A stretch of 64,000 bases of DNA. Source: Ktedonobacterales bacterium. GTDB taxonomy: Bacteria > Chloroflexota > Ktedonobacteria > Ktedonobacterales > DATBGS01. The stretch is taken from positions 1 to 64,000 of the forward strand of contig DATBHW010000041.1 in NCBI GenBank assembly GCA_036557285.1, read 5' to 3'. Shown piece after piece: positions 1 through 7,950 of the stretch. The notes beneath the pieces are model-generated. The model worked only from the letters and a program-made list of their open reading frames with translations, searched no databases and was not told the origin of the DNA. A program made the translations under genes and the position numbers. The stretch's first letter is position 1. Each line of letters begins with the position of its first letter.

Positions 1-1393
1 CAAGATGATGGTGCTCTTGCGCAAGCTGGCGGACAAGGGGCATACGATTGTGCTGGTGACGCATGCGACCAACAACATCAATGTGTGTGACTATGTGTGC
101 TTTCTGGCGCAGGGAGGACGCCTCGCTTACTTCGGCTCGCCGGAAGAGGCCCGAACCTATTTTGGGAAGACGGAGTTCGCCGAGATTTACAGCAGCCTGA
201 CGGCAAGTGATGAGCAGCCAAACATCCCTGAAGAGGCCGAAGATCGCTTTAAGCACTCCAGCAACTATCAAGCCTACATCGCGCCGCTCGAAGAGCGAGC
301 AACCTCCGTCGAAACCAGGCCACCCACCACCAGAGTAATCAAACGGTCCAGGTCCGGCAAGCGGTTAAAGCAATTCTGGCTCCTCTCCCAGCGTTATCTG
401 GAACTGCTCAAAAATAACCGGCTCGCACTCTTTTTGATGCTGGCGCAGGCCCCGCTCATTGCGTTGTTCCTGATGCTGCTGGTGCGCTTTGAGATCGGCC
501 CTGGCGTCTTTGAGCCAAACAATATAGTCCTCTGCCAACCGCAAATCTTCACCGCCGCTGGTCCGATTGGCCTTGCGAATCAGAACGGCTCGATTTCTTG
601 CGACCGGATTGCGACCTTTCTCAAGACAGACCCCCAGGGGGTCCAATACGCGCAAGCGAAAGGCAGCCCAGACCAGGCGCTTCAGGATTTTATCATCCCT
701 GGTCAGGGCATCAACGCGCAAAGAGCCTTGTTCCTGACAACCTTCGTTGCGGTATTGATCGGAGTGCTGAATGCCGTGCGCGAGATCGTGAAGGAAGGGC
801 CAATTTATCGGCGTGAGCGCACCGTGAACCTTGGGATTGGCCCCTATGTGTTCTCCAAGGTCGTCACGCTCGGCATCATAGCCCTCTTCCAAAGCGCCGC
901 GTTGATCCTGATCGTCAACGCCTTTGAGCCGCTGCATCAGGGCGTCTTCCTCCCTGTACTGCTCGAAACCTATATCACCCTGGCGCTCTCAGCCCTGGCA
1001 GGCATGATGGTGGGCTTATTGGTTTCGGCGCTCGCTCCCAACGAAGATACGTCCAATAACTTGCTCCCGTTCATCCTCATTCCGCAGATCATCTTCGCCG
1101 GCGTCGAGATTCCCTTGAGGGATGGAGTCACAACCGTACTGGCGCTCTTCTTTCCCACGCGCTGGACGATGGCCGGTCTCGGCTCGTCGCTGGGCTTGCA
1201 TGGAGACAAATTAGGCGGTGATCTCTTACTTGGAAATGACTACACCTATCATGGCACGCTTTTCTCCACCTATTCCCAGAGCGACGCCATGCAGCGTATT
1301 CTGCTGGCCTGGCTTGCCCTGGCGGCCATCATTCTCGTCTTTGGAGCAGGTGTCGCTGTCGCGCTGAAGTGGAAAGAGCGGCGCTGGCGCTAG
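1..1393 (+). CDS. ABCG-type ABC transporter, C-terminal part (5' truncated by window edge)
   Basis: The gene enters from the left edge in frame; the true start lies outside. The first residues align with the region after Walker B in the triple-FHA transporter at 23856-26780, including the H-loop LVTHATNN. What remains is the end of the ATPase domain (to about residue 90), a linker, and an ABC-2-type membrane domain with several hydrophobic segments between about residues 135 and 455. Both proteins contain the segment REIVKE.PIYRRERTVNLG, so they are clear paralogs. By analogy the missing 5' part probably carries FHA domains and Walker A, but that cannot be seen here. The substrate is unknown. 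It ends with an Arg-rich tail (KERRWR). Confidence 0.93.
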   Translation, partial: KMMVLLRKLADKGHTIVLVTHATNNINVCDYVCFLAQGGRLAYFGSPEEARTYFGKTEFAEIYSSLTASDEQPNIPEEAEDRFKHSSNYQAYIAPLEERATSVETRPPTTRVIKRSRSGKRLKQFWLLSQRYLELLKNNRLALFLMLAQAPLIALFLMLLVRFEIGPGVFEPNNIVLCQPQIFTAAGPIGLANQNGSISCDRIATFLKTDPQGVQYAQAKGSPDQALQDFIIPGQGINAQRALFLTTFVAVLIGVLNAVREIVKEGPIYRRERTVNLGIGPYVFSKVVTLGIIALFQSAALILIVNAFEPLHQGVFLPVLLETYITLALSALAGMMVGLLVSALAPNEDTSNNLLPFILIPQIIFAGVEIPLRDGVTTVLALFFPTRWTMAGLGSSLGLHGDKLGGDLLLGNDYTYHGTLFSTYSQSDAMQRILLAWLALAAIILVFGAGVAVALKWKERRWR

Positions 1394-1400
1394 GCGCTTT

Positions 1401-1575
1401 ACTTGTACCGCCGCCGTCTCGGCGGCCACCGCTGCGCCTGAGCGAACGTTATCCCCTGGAGCGAACGTTCGCTCAGGTCAACGATGCGCCGCCAGGGACG
1501 GCGGCGGTACACGCGGCTGGCGCAGGCCAGGCGCAGCCGCGTGTACCGCCAGCCTCCGTGCTGGCGCGGGCAGGG
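1401..1575. repeat. GC-rich intergenic repeat (GTACCGCC/GGCGGTAC type)
   Basis: Inverted copies of a GTACCGCCGCC module face GGCGGCGGTAC, separated by sequence with repeated GAGCGAACGTT. The same modules recur at 17296-17690, 18641-18879 and 28071-28248 and form the core of the family A elements. No flanking direct repeat or element end was found at this copy, so it is probably a decayed or partial copy. Confidence 0.6.
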
Positions 1576-1601
1576 TATGGCGCACTCCACGCACGCTGCC
1601 C

Positions 1602-1696
1602 CTTAAATCAGCAGCCGCGCCACATAGAAGGGCGAAAGCACCCTGGACGGCGGCAGAAAATCGCCGGTCACGCCCATCATCGTGTCGGCCAGGTGT
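1602..1696 (-). pseudogene. 95-bp copy of the 3' end of the geranylgeranyl-reductase-like gene
   Basis: These 95 bases match 5259-5353 with a single mismatch, in the same orientation. The copy includes the stop codon and would encode the last 31 residues of that flavoprotein (ending YVARLLI). Beyond 1696 the match is interrupted by four extra bases (GTGT), continues for about 12 bases, then stops. It sits just downstream of the HTH/solute-binding gene. It is either a remnant of a second reductase copy or a short duplication or gene-conversion tract. No start or body of a gene remains. Confidence 0.85.
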
Positions 1697-1731
1697 GTGT
1701 TTGCAGCGGGCCATCTGGCTCGCCGCCTCGC

Positions 1732-3762
1732 CTAACACGTCCCCTGGTCGCACCACCACTCGGCGATGGTGACGGTTGGTCCTTCAAATGGAGTAGGCTG
1801 AAAGCCGTGCGCTCCCTTGCGCACGACAAACACGGCGGAAAAGCCAAAGAGGACAATGAACCGGAGTTCGCTCAGGTAGATCTCGTGCAGTTGATGAAAG
1901 ATCTGCTGCCGCGCCCCTGGGTCTGCCGTCGCCAGCTCCTGTTGATAGAGGGCATCAATGGCCGGATTGCAATAAAAGGTAAAATTCTCCCCCTTGGGCG
2001 GAATCTGATCGCAGGCCAATATGGGGTTATCTGGATCTGGGCCATAGCCATCGGCAAACTCGCCGATGTCGAACCGGCCCGCGATGGCGCCGCTGGGTGG
2101 CGAGGCTTCCCCCGCAGACATGATGGTGCCAAAGAACGTCCCAGGGTCATAATTCTCAATATCAAGCTGGATGCCAATCTCCCTGAGATTGCGTTGGATG
2201 ATCGCCTGGCTATCGGGGCGAAAAGTGACCAGGGAGACGGCGGTCGAGTACTCGAATTCCAGGCGCTGCCCGTCTTTGGCCCGCACTCCATCTGGTCCGG
2301 GGAGCCAGCCGTTGTCCTCCAGCAGTTTCCTGGCCGCCTCTGGATTAAACTGCGGACAGTCCGCCCCTGGTTCATAGCCCGGATGGGTTGCCGACGGATG
2401 GTCGGTACACAACGTGTGAGCGAAGCCATGCATTGCCTGCTGAATCAGCGCCTGGTGATCAATCGCCATGGCCATCGCCTGGCGCACTTCAAGGTGGCTA
2501 CTGAGCACGACATTGTGGAAGTTGAAGTATATCGCCTCGTAAGTGTTATCAGTGGGAGCGGCGACCAGCGTATAGCTGGTCAGGCGCTGGTAGTCCGGAA
2601 TCTGAGGTACATCCACCCAGGTCGCGGTGATGGCACCCGCTTGCAGGCCCCGCAGGCTGGTGGCTGCATCGGCGATGCGGAAGATCACCCGGTCCAGGTA
2701 GGGTAGTCCTTCGCGGGCGCGGTAGTAGCGCGGGTTGCGCACCAGCGTGTAGTGATCGCTTGGCTTGCTCTCCGCCAGCCTGAAGGGGCCGCTCACGACT
2801 TGCGGGGGCGAATTGAAGATGTCCTTGGGGGCCATCTGGCTGAAATAGTGCGCGGGCAGGGGAGCTATCGTACCCCAGACCCACAACGCGAGGAACGGCA
2901 CATACGCGTGCTGGAGGTGGAAGGTGATCGAGAGATAGTCTGCCGAGACCTGCGCCGAGGTGATCACGCTCCATATTGGTATGTCGGCTAAGGTGTGGCC
3001 GAACGCCGGGTTCTGCCAGAGCCGCCAGGAGAAATCAACATCGCGGGCATCGTAGGGCTGGCCGTCTGACCACACCAGGCCAGGCCGCAGGCGGAACGTC
3101 CAGATGGTCGCATCGGCGCTGATGCCCCCATTCTGTAGCGTGGGTACCTCGCGCGCCGCCGCAGGATGCAGCACGCCCTGCGCGTCGCTAGAGAAGAGCG
3201 GCAGGTATAAGGCGCTATCCAGCTCAGGACCATCGTTGCTGTTTCCAGTGGGAATGAGCGACGGTTCATGCAGCAGGGTCTCAATCCAGGTGCCGCCCCG
3301 CACCACGCTGGGCAGAGGCTGGCGGAAGACACCGAGCAGGCTGGCCCCGCCCAGGAGACCGCCCGCGATGACCAGCACCGCCAGTCCGATGAGCAGTCCG
3401 GCGGTGCGGCGAGTAACACGCCTCCGCTGGCGTTTCTTTGGGGGCGCGGGGAGAAGTGGCGCGTCAGCAGGCGCCCGCGTGGCCGCTGCGGATGACTCCA
3501 CGAAGCCACCCACTGGCGCAGGGAGCGGTGTCGCTCCGTCCGGGCGGCTGCGCAGCAACCCGAGTTCCTCGGCGCTCTGGTCTAGAACCGCGCATAAACG
3601 CTTCCGATAGTAGGGGCCGGGAACGGCGATCCCGCGCTCCCAGCGGCTCACCATCTCGAAGCTGCTGCCGATCTGCTCGGCCAACTCAGCCTGGGACCAG
3701 CCTTTGAGGTCGCGCGCGTGGCGCAGGCGTTCATTCGGAACGAACTTCTCAGCGTGCTTCAT
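1732..3762 (-). CDS. XRE-type HTH / transmembrane helix / extracellular peptide-binding protein fusion
   Basis: 676 residues. Residues 8-70 form an XRE-family helix-turn-helix (SQAELAEQIG, then SFEMVSRWERG). Residues 71-115 are a Pro/Ala linker ending in a KKRQRRR cluster. Residues 121-146 are one hydrophobic helix. From about 155 to the end is a family 5 oligopeptide/dipeptide-type solute-binding domain. The topology predicts a cytoplasmic DNA-binding head and an external peptide-binding body. That suggests a one-component membrane regulator sensing a peptide, or a binding protein that has gained an HTH anchor. No permease or ATPase gene for peptide uptake is adjacent. The start has a good ribosome site (AAGGAGGGGG) and a strong promoter upstream (3846-3874). 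Confidence 0.9.
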   Translation of the reverse strand: MKHAEKFVPNERLRHARDLKGWSQAELAEQIGSSFEMVSRWERGIAVPGPYYRKRLCAVLDQSAEELGLLRSRPDGATPLPAPVGGFVESSAAATRAPADAPLLPAPPKKRQRRRVTRRTAGLLIGLAVLVIAGGLLGGASLLGVFRQPLPSVVRGGTWIETLLHEPSLIPTGNSNDGPELDSALYLPLFSSDAQGVLHPAAAREVPTLQNGGISADATIWTFRLRPGLVWSDGQPYDARDVDFSWRLWQNPAFGHTLADIPIWSVITSAQVSADYLSITFHLQHAYVPFLALWVWGTIAPLPAHYFSQMAPKDIFNSPPQVVSGPFRLAESKPSDHYTLVRNPRYYRAREGLPYLDRVIFRIADAATSLRGLQAGAITATWVDVPQIPDYQRLTSYTLVAAPTDNTYEAIYFNFHNVVLSSHLEVRQAMAMAIDHQALIQQAMHGFAHTLCTDHPSATHPGYEPGADCPQFNPEAARKLLEDNGWLPGPDGVRAKDGQRLEFEYSTAVSLVTFRPDSQAIIQRNLREIGIQLDIENYDPGTFFGTIMSAGEASPPSGAIAGRFDIGEFADGYGPDPDNPILACDQIPPKGENFTFYCNPAIDALYQQELATADPGARQQIFHQLHEIYLSELRFIVLFGFSAVFVVRKGAHGFQPTPFEGPTVTIAEWWCDQGTC

Positions 3763-3845
3763 AGATGCCCCCTCCTTGCTCGAAACGCGCGGCCTGTGCC
3801 GCCTTTCATTTCAACTCCTAAACCCAAGAGAGGCGCCTTGCTCTC

Positions 3846-3874
3846 AGTGTAACAGAGCAGAGCAAAAATGACAA
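3846..3874 (-). promoter_or_regulatory. Sigma-70-type promoter of the HTH/solute-binding gene
   Basis: On the minus strand TTGTCA (3869-3874) and TACACT (3846-3851) are separated by exactly 17 bases, about 85 bases upstream of the start codon. Confidence 0.7.
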
Positions 3875-3890
3875 TCTGCTGCCAGAAGTC

Positions 3891-4069
3891 GGTTCTAGCA
3901 AAAATGAGGTGTTGGCAAGCGAGGCATGGTACCTGTAGCGCCGCCTTCCAGGCGGCCACCGCTGCGCCAGGGCGAGCGTTCGCCCTGCGGGCCAACACAC
4001 CAGCAGGCCAGCGTCCAGCCGCCAAGATGGCGGCGCTACAAGTGGCAACCCCCGATAGGTGGTGGAACT
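3891..4069 (+). mobile_element. Family A MITE-like element, copy 1 (179 bp)
   Basis: The element starts GGTTCTAGCAAA and ends GTGGTGGAACT, imperfect inverted ends of the family consensus GGTTCYACCAA. Just inside the left end is the family mark GAGGTGTTGGCAAGCGAGGCATG, here from 3906. The core has facing TGTAGCGCCGCC and GGCGGCGCTACA modules able to form a long hairpin. CCAGAAGTC occurs directly on both sides (3882-3890 and 4070-4078), a perfect 9-bp target duplication. It contains no coding sequence. Confidence 0.85.
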
Positions 4070-4078
4070 CCAGAAGTC

Positions 4079-4397
4079 AAAGAAAAGTCCAGCAAATGTC
4101 AAAAACTGTTCCTGGTCCCTGGGCGCTTTTTCAGGCACACTCGTATCAGGACGGCGCTGCAAGCGAGTCGTGACCGCCTTACAGCTAACCTGCCGGGAGC
4201 GTTCCTCGACGCTCCGCGCCCCTGGGAGGAGTGAAGCCCCGGCCCAGCGCCGCTGGCAGGACCAAGATGAGGTGGGGCGCGCCTGCCGCAGCGCCGCTCT
4301 TCCCTCCCCCGGCGGGGAGGGCGCTTCAGGGCAGGGCAGCCCCGTGACCGAAGGTTGACCGGGTGAACCCGCTTCAGCTTGAAGGAGGAGCAGGACC
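4079..4397. other. Intergenic stretch, no gene recognised
   Basis: No convincing reading frame, tRNA or known riboswitch motif. A short GC hairpin (CCCTCCCCCGGCGGGGAGGG) lies near 4302-4321, and the ribosome site of the next gene is at its right end. It may carry the promoter or leader of the 71-residue gene that follows. Confidence 0.5.
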
Positions 4398-4613
4398 ATG
4401 TTGTTTGAGGATCCCAGAAATGCTTTGTCGGTCGCCAGAACCCACCAGCGCGAACTCTTGGAGCGGGAGCAGCGTGACCGTCTGGGGGAGCAGGCGCGGC
4501 GTGTCAGCGCCGGGCCAGGCAGCCCTCGGCTGGCGAGCCGTTGGCAGCGCGTGCGCGCTGTGGGCCAGTGGCTGCTGGCCCGCATTGCCCGGCGCACCGC
4601 CGTACCCCTCTAG
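4398..4613 (+). CDS. Small hypothetical protein, 71 residues
   Basis: A short basic protein rich in Arg, Ala and Glu (about 20% Arg), with an amphipathic middle (QRELLEREQRDRLGEQ) and no transmembrane helix or known motif. It is supported by a strong ribosome site (GAAGGAGGAG) 8-9 bases before ATG and by a hairpin right after the stop (4613-4662). It stands alone between the family A element and the flavin-binding gene on the other strand. Function unknown. Confidence 0.55.
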   Translation: MLFEDPRNALSVARTHQRELLEREQRDRLGEQARRVSAGPGSPRLASRWQRVRAVGQWLLARIARRTAVPL

Positions 4614-4662
4614 GAAGCGTGGTTGGGAATGCAGAAGGCGAACCCATTCCCAACCACTTCCT
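4613..4662. terminator. Hairpin between convergent genes
   Basis: GTGGTTGGGAATG (4619-4631) pairs perfectly with CATTCCCAACCAC (4645-4657), and the stem extends with GGAAG/CTTCC. No T-run follows on either side, so termination is inferred from strength and position between two convergent genes. Confidence 0.55.
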
Positions 4663-4712
4663 TAGAAACCGCCACATCCGAGCAAGGGCGCGCGGGGAGG
4701 GTGGGAGCAGGG

Positions 4713-5225
4713 TCAGAACTGGTAGCGGGTTTGGCTCCACTGGTCGCCCCTGGCGTAGGCGAAGATCTTGGTGAGCGTGACCGAGAACACCAGAAGCGTT
4801 TCCCCACTGTTTTTATCATAGAAGACCCCATCGCGCAGCAAGATGGGCCAGCCCTCGCCCCACTGGATGGCCCACGTCTGGTAGAGGCGTTCGCTCACGG
4901 CCACGTCGGTGAGTGGGACGACATCCCCTTCGACCACGATGTCGAGTCCGGGTTCCAGGTGGTTGCAGCCAGTCGTCAGCACCACATGCGGGTTCCCCCG
5001 CAGGTTCTTCAGCTTCTGGGCGATGCTCCCTGTTGAGACGTAAAGGGTTCCATCGACCCAGGCGGGTTTGACGGGCGTGACGTGCGGTCGTCCATCGGCG
5101 CGTACTGTCGCCAGCCAATATATCTCAGCGGTTTCCAGCACGCGACGGGTCTCCTCCCAGGGCGTCGGCACGGCGTCTGGTGAACTACTGTGTCCCAGGT
5201 CAATGGTCGTGATGGGGTTCTGCAT
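4713..5225 (-). CDS. Pyridoxamine 5'-phosphate oxidase-like flavin/F420-binding protein
   Basis: 170 residues with the split-barrel fold of the PNPOx/FDOR superfamily. Signs are the N-terminal strand pattern IYWLATVRADGRPHVTPVKPAW, where the R..G.P...P is typical, followed by LYVSTGSIAQKLKNLRGNPHVVLTTG. The family binds FMN or F420 and reduces or oxidises small substrates, or degrades tetrapyrroles; the exact substrate cannot be read from the sequence. The ribosome site AGGAGGACTGAGC precedes ATG. It is the last minus-strand gene of the ketosynthase locus and may be co-transcribed with the flavoprotein 34 bases upstream. Confidence 0.85.
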   Translation of the reverse strand: MQNPITTIDLGHSSSPDAVPTPWEETRRVLETAEIYWLATVRADGRPHVTPVKPAWVDGTLYVSTGSIAQKLKNLRGNPHVVLTTGCNHLEPGLDIVVEGDVVPLTDVAVSERLYQTWAIQWGEGWPILLRDGVFYDKNSGETLLVFSVTLTKIFAYARGDQWSQTRYQF

Positions 5226-5259
5226 GCTCAGTCCTCCTAAAGGCTATTCAAATACTTTC

Positions 5260-6627
5260 TTAAATCAGCAGCCGCGCCACATAGAAGGGCGAAAGCACCC
5301 TGGACGGCGGCAAAAAATCGCCGGTCACGCCCATCATCGTGTCGGCCAGGTGTTTGCGGCGGGCAAACCGCTCCATGACATGCTCGCACAGCCAGGGGCG
5401 AGCGATCAACTCCTGAACGATGTGTTCAACGAGGCGCTTGCCCGCAAACTCGCGCCGATGCAGCCGATCATAGGCGCGCAGGCGCTCCGCCGAGCAATCG
5501 CCAGCCGCCAGCGCCGCGCCCGCGACTCCGGCCAGCAGTTCAGCGCCGCGCAGCGCGCGATACATGCCTTCGCCGGTGAAGGGATCGTAAAAGCCCGTCG
5601 CATCGCCAACCAGCATCACTCCATCAGTAGAGAGACGCTGGGCGCTGACGGCCAATCGGCTCACCGTCAGAATACCCTTTGTGCGCCGCGCCTCATCCAG
5701 CCTGGAGGCGAGCGCCGGGAACCCCTGGAGCGCCTCATCGAAGAAAGCGTCAACATGCCCGGCCAGGCGCGGCGCTTCGCTTTCATCAACCACAATCGCC
5801 ACGTTGCAGAGGTCGCCAACTGCTGGCGGCTCCAGCGGGGCCAGGCCCACATAGCACCCGCGCCCAACGTGCATTTCGCCGTACAGCCCCAGATCACGAA
5901 TGCCGCGCATGTGTGTGACCAGCGCGATCTTGCGCTGGCGCGCGGAAGATTGCTGCACGCCCAGCCGCCGGGCAATCAGCGAATGCACACCGTCGGCGGC
6001 CACCAGCAGCCGCGCCCGCAGGGTCGTGGCTGCCGTCGCTTTGCTCTCGACGCCAGCGGCAGGGCTAGTCGAAGGACCATCCGATGCTTTACAGGAAGCG
6101 TTCGCTGATGTTTCACGTGAAACACTGGCGAGCGGTTCACGTGAACCACTCGCGGGCTGCGTCTTTTGCACAGCGAGACTGACGCTGATCTCCCTGGGGC
6201 TGACACGCTTTATCTGAAAGTCCTGAAGGCGCGTCCCTTCAAGCGCCTCAACGCCCTGGCTTCGCGCCCGCTCAATCAGCAGGTGATCGAAAATAGAGCG
6301 CGGCAAGGCCAGCCCATATTCATAATAGGGCTTACCGTCAGGTCTGGTGACGCCCGCGAAGTCGGCTCGGAACGCGCGGCCCGCCGGGGAGTAGATGTCG
6401 AAGCCGCGCAGATGAGCCGGTTGCCTAGCCTGCACCTGCTCCAGCACACCCAGGCGCTTGAGAACGCCTTCAATCGCCGGACTCATGTACTCGGCGCAGG
6501 CTTTGTCGCGCGGAAAGATCGCTTTATCAATCAGCCCGACATGATAGCCCTGCCGCGCCAGCATGATGGCGGCGGCTGAACCTGCTGGCCCCGCGCCAAC
6601 AATGGCAACATCGAAATCAAGCGTCAT
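5260..6627 (-). CDS. Geranylgeranyl-reductase-family FAD-dependent oxidoreductase
   Basis: 455 residues from ATG at 6627 (ribosome site ATAGGAG). An upstream GTG at 6678 in frame overlaps the previous stop but would add repeat-derived residues. The Rossmann motif VAIVGAGPAGSAAAIMLARQG is at residues 6-26, followed by DKACAEYMSP, a family signature. VLVADG- and MLVGDATGFYDPFTGEGM-like segments bind FAD. Relatives saturate isoprenoid chains or oxidise or halogenate aromatic natural products. A low-complexity insertion of roughly 45 residues (about 150-195) contains two CACGTG palindromes, one a perfect parS (6109-6124). Its 3' 95 bases are duplicated at 1602-1696. It lies directly downstream of the two ketosynthases and probably acts in the same pathway. 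Confidence 0.9.
   Translation of the reverse strand: MTLDFDVAIVGAGPAGSAAAIMLARQGYHVGLIDKAIFPRDKACAEYMSPAIEGVLKRLGVLEQVQARQPAHLRGFDIYSPAGRAFRADFAGVTRPDGKPYYEYGLALPRSIFDHLLIERARSQGVEALEGTRLQDFQIKRVSPREISVSLAVQKTQPASGSREPLASVSRETSANASCKASDGPSTSPAAGVESKATAATTLRARLLVAADGVHSLIARRLGVQQSSARQRKIALVTHMRGIRDLGLYGEMHVGRGCYVGLAPLEPPAVGDLCNVAIVVDESEAPRLAGHVDAFFDEALQGFPALASRLDEARRTKGILTVSRLAVSAQRLSTDGVMLVGDATGFYDPFTGEGMYRALRGAELLAGVAGAALAAGDCSAERLRAYDRLHRREFAGKRLVEHIVQELIARPWLCEHVMERFARRKHLADTMMGVTGDFLPPSRVLSPFYVARLLI
6109..6124. promoter_or_regulatory. Perfect parS site (ParB-binding centromere) inside a coding region
   Basis: TGTTTCACGTGAAACA is identical to the canonical 16-bp bacterial chromosomal parS palindrome. 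It is read in the host gene as V-S-R-E-T. ParB binds such sites to organise chromosome segregation. Confidence 0.85.
6133..6148. promoter_or_regulatory. Degenerate second parS-like palindrome
   Basis: CGGTTCACGTGAACCA keeps the central TTCACGTGAA of parS but differs at three outer positions. Its centre is 24 bases from that of the perfect site. It may be a weak ParB site or a decayed duplicate. Confidence 0.45.
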
Positions 6628-6674
6628 GCGCGCTCCTATCCCACTTGCAGCGCCGCCTGGAAGGCCGCTGCAAA

Positions 6675-7916
6675 TCACACCCTTCTGAGGGCTACCGCCA
6701 TATTCGCGCCGCCGACGCCGCGCCCACCAAGCAGAACCACCGGCTGAGCGAACGGGCGCGCTTCGTCGCGCACCAGATCGAGGCCATAGGCGGGGTCCAA
6801 CTCCTCACAATTGATCGTTGGTGGGATAAGGCCATGCTCAAGCGCCAGCAAGGCTGTAATCGCATCCAGCGCGCCCGCCGCCGCGTAGCTGTGGCCGATC
6901 ATCGTGCGCGGCACACTGACAGGAAGACCGTCAAGAGCCGCGCCAAAGGCCAGCCGAAGTGCTTCCGCTTCCCCCTGATCGGACAGGGGAACGGCTCGCC
7001 CGTCCAGGCTCACATAGCCGATCTCGTTGGGAGCGATGTCTCCCTCTTGCATAGCCTGGCGCATGGCCCGCGCATACTGCGCGCCGTTCGCTGAAGGCGA
7101 GACCAGCCCATGCGCGTCATTGGTTTGCCCATAGCCAACAATTTCCCCATAGATCGGCGCTCCGCGCTGCCGCGCATGCTCATATTCCTCCAGGATGCAC
7201 ATGCCAGCCCCCTCTGCCAATACCAGACCAGCCGCGCGGCGGTCAAAGGGGCGGTAGGCGTGCGGATCGGCTTTCGTCACACAATAGCCCTTACGAGCCA
7301 GCGCCAGAAAAATGAACGGGTGGAGCAAGGCTTCGCATCCGCCGGTAATAAGCACATCCGCCGCGCCGCGCCGAATGGCGCTGGCAGCCATGCCCAGCGC
7401 ATCCAGGCCGCCAACCGTATCGTTCACCGGCGTTTTACAGTAGCCCTGAATGCCGTAGCGAATGGACGCCTGGCCCACGTTCGCCACCTGAAGCCAGGCA
7501 ATCGCCGTATACGCGCTCATCGCGCGCGGTCCGCGCGTGTAGGCAGCGGTAATCTCCCTGAAAACAAACTCTGCGCCCCCCCATGTGCAGGCAATGACCG
7601 CCCCGACCCGATGGGGGGATTCTTGTTCCAGCGCCAGCCGGGCATCAGTCAGCGCCTCTTGCATGGCGGCGAGAGCAAGATGGGTCACGCGATCAGTGCG
7701 CTTTGCCAACCTCCGGTCAATCACCGCTTCAACGACAAAATTGTCAACCTCTCCAGCTACCTGAATCGGAAGATCAGCGACCGGAAAACGCCGAATAGGC
7801 TTGATGCCAGAAGCGCCCCTCTGCGTCGCCTGCCAGAACGCCTCTTTTCCCAGGCCATTAGGAGCGATTACTCCCAGGCCGGTGATGACGACCCGCCGCG
7901 TTGACTGATGTGTCAT
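6675..7916 (-). CDS. Ketosynthase-like protein lacking the catalytic Cys (chain-length-factor-like)
   Basis: 413 residues with the full thiolase-fold layout of FabF/KS proteins (VVITGLGVIAPNG at the start, GGRGVGGANMA at the end). The nucleophile Cys is replaced by Thr167 in VNDTVGGLDALG, and the first active-site His by Asp305 in YVSLDGRAVP; His342 in MIGHSYAAAGA is kept. In type II polyketide systems the KS-beta or chain length factor has similarly lost Cys and pairs with an active KS-alpha. The intact ketosynthase is encoded 34 bases upstream, so a KS-alpha/KS-beta heterodimer is the natural inference. Ribosome site AAAGGAACA precedes ATG. Confidence 0.88.
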   Translation of the reverse strand: MTHQSTRRVVITGLGVIAPNGLGKEAFWQATQRGASGIKPIRRFPVADLPIQVAGEVDNFVVEAVIDRRLAKRTDRVTHLALAAMQEALTDARLALEQESPHRVGAVIACTWGGAEFVFREITAAYTRGPRAMSAYTAIAWLQVANVGQASIRYGIQGYCKTPVNDTVGGLDALGMAASAIRRGAADVLITGGCEALLHPFIFLALARKGYCVTKADPHAYRPFDRRAAGLVLAEGAGMCILEEYEHARQRGAPIYGEIVGYGQTNDAHGLVSPSANGAQYARAMRQAMQEGDIAPNEIGYVSLDGRAVPLSDQGEAEALRLAFGAALDGLPVSVPRTMIGHSYAAAGALDAITALLALEHGLIPPTINCEELDPAYGLDLVRDEARPFAQPVVLLGGRGVGGANMAVALRRV

Positions 7917-7950
7917 GCCTGTGTTCCTTTGGGGAGAGAATGCAAGTCAG

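Noticed and set aside
1369-2706. Long plus-strand open frame antisense to the HTH/solute-binding gene
   Set aside because: The minus strand encodes clear HTH and binding domains over the same bases; the plus frame has no recognisable domain and arises from GC-rich codon bias.
4079-4397. Possible riboswitch or structured RNA
   Set aside because: GC-rich with short hairpins, but no conserved element of cobalamin, TPP, SAM, RNase P or 6S RNA could be matched.
6628-6678. GTG start of the flavoprotein overlapping the previous stop (GTGA)
   Set aside because: The added 17 residues resemble repeat-derived sequence, and ATG at 6627 has its own ribosome site directly before the Rossmann motif.
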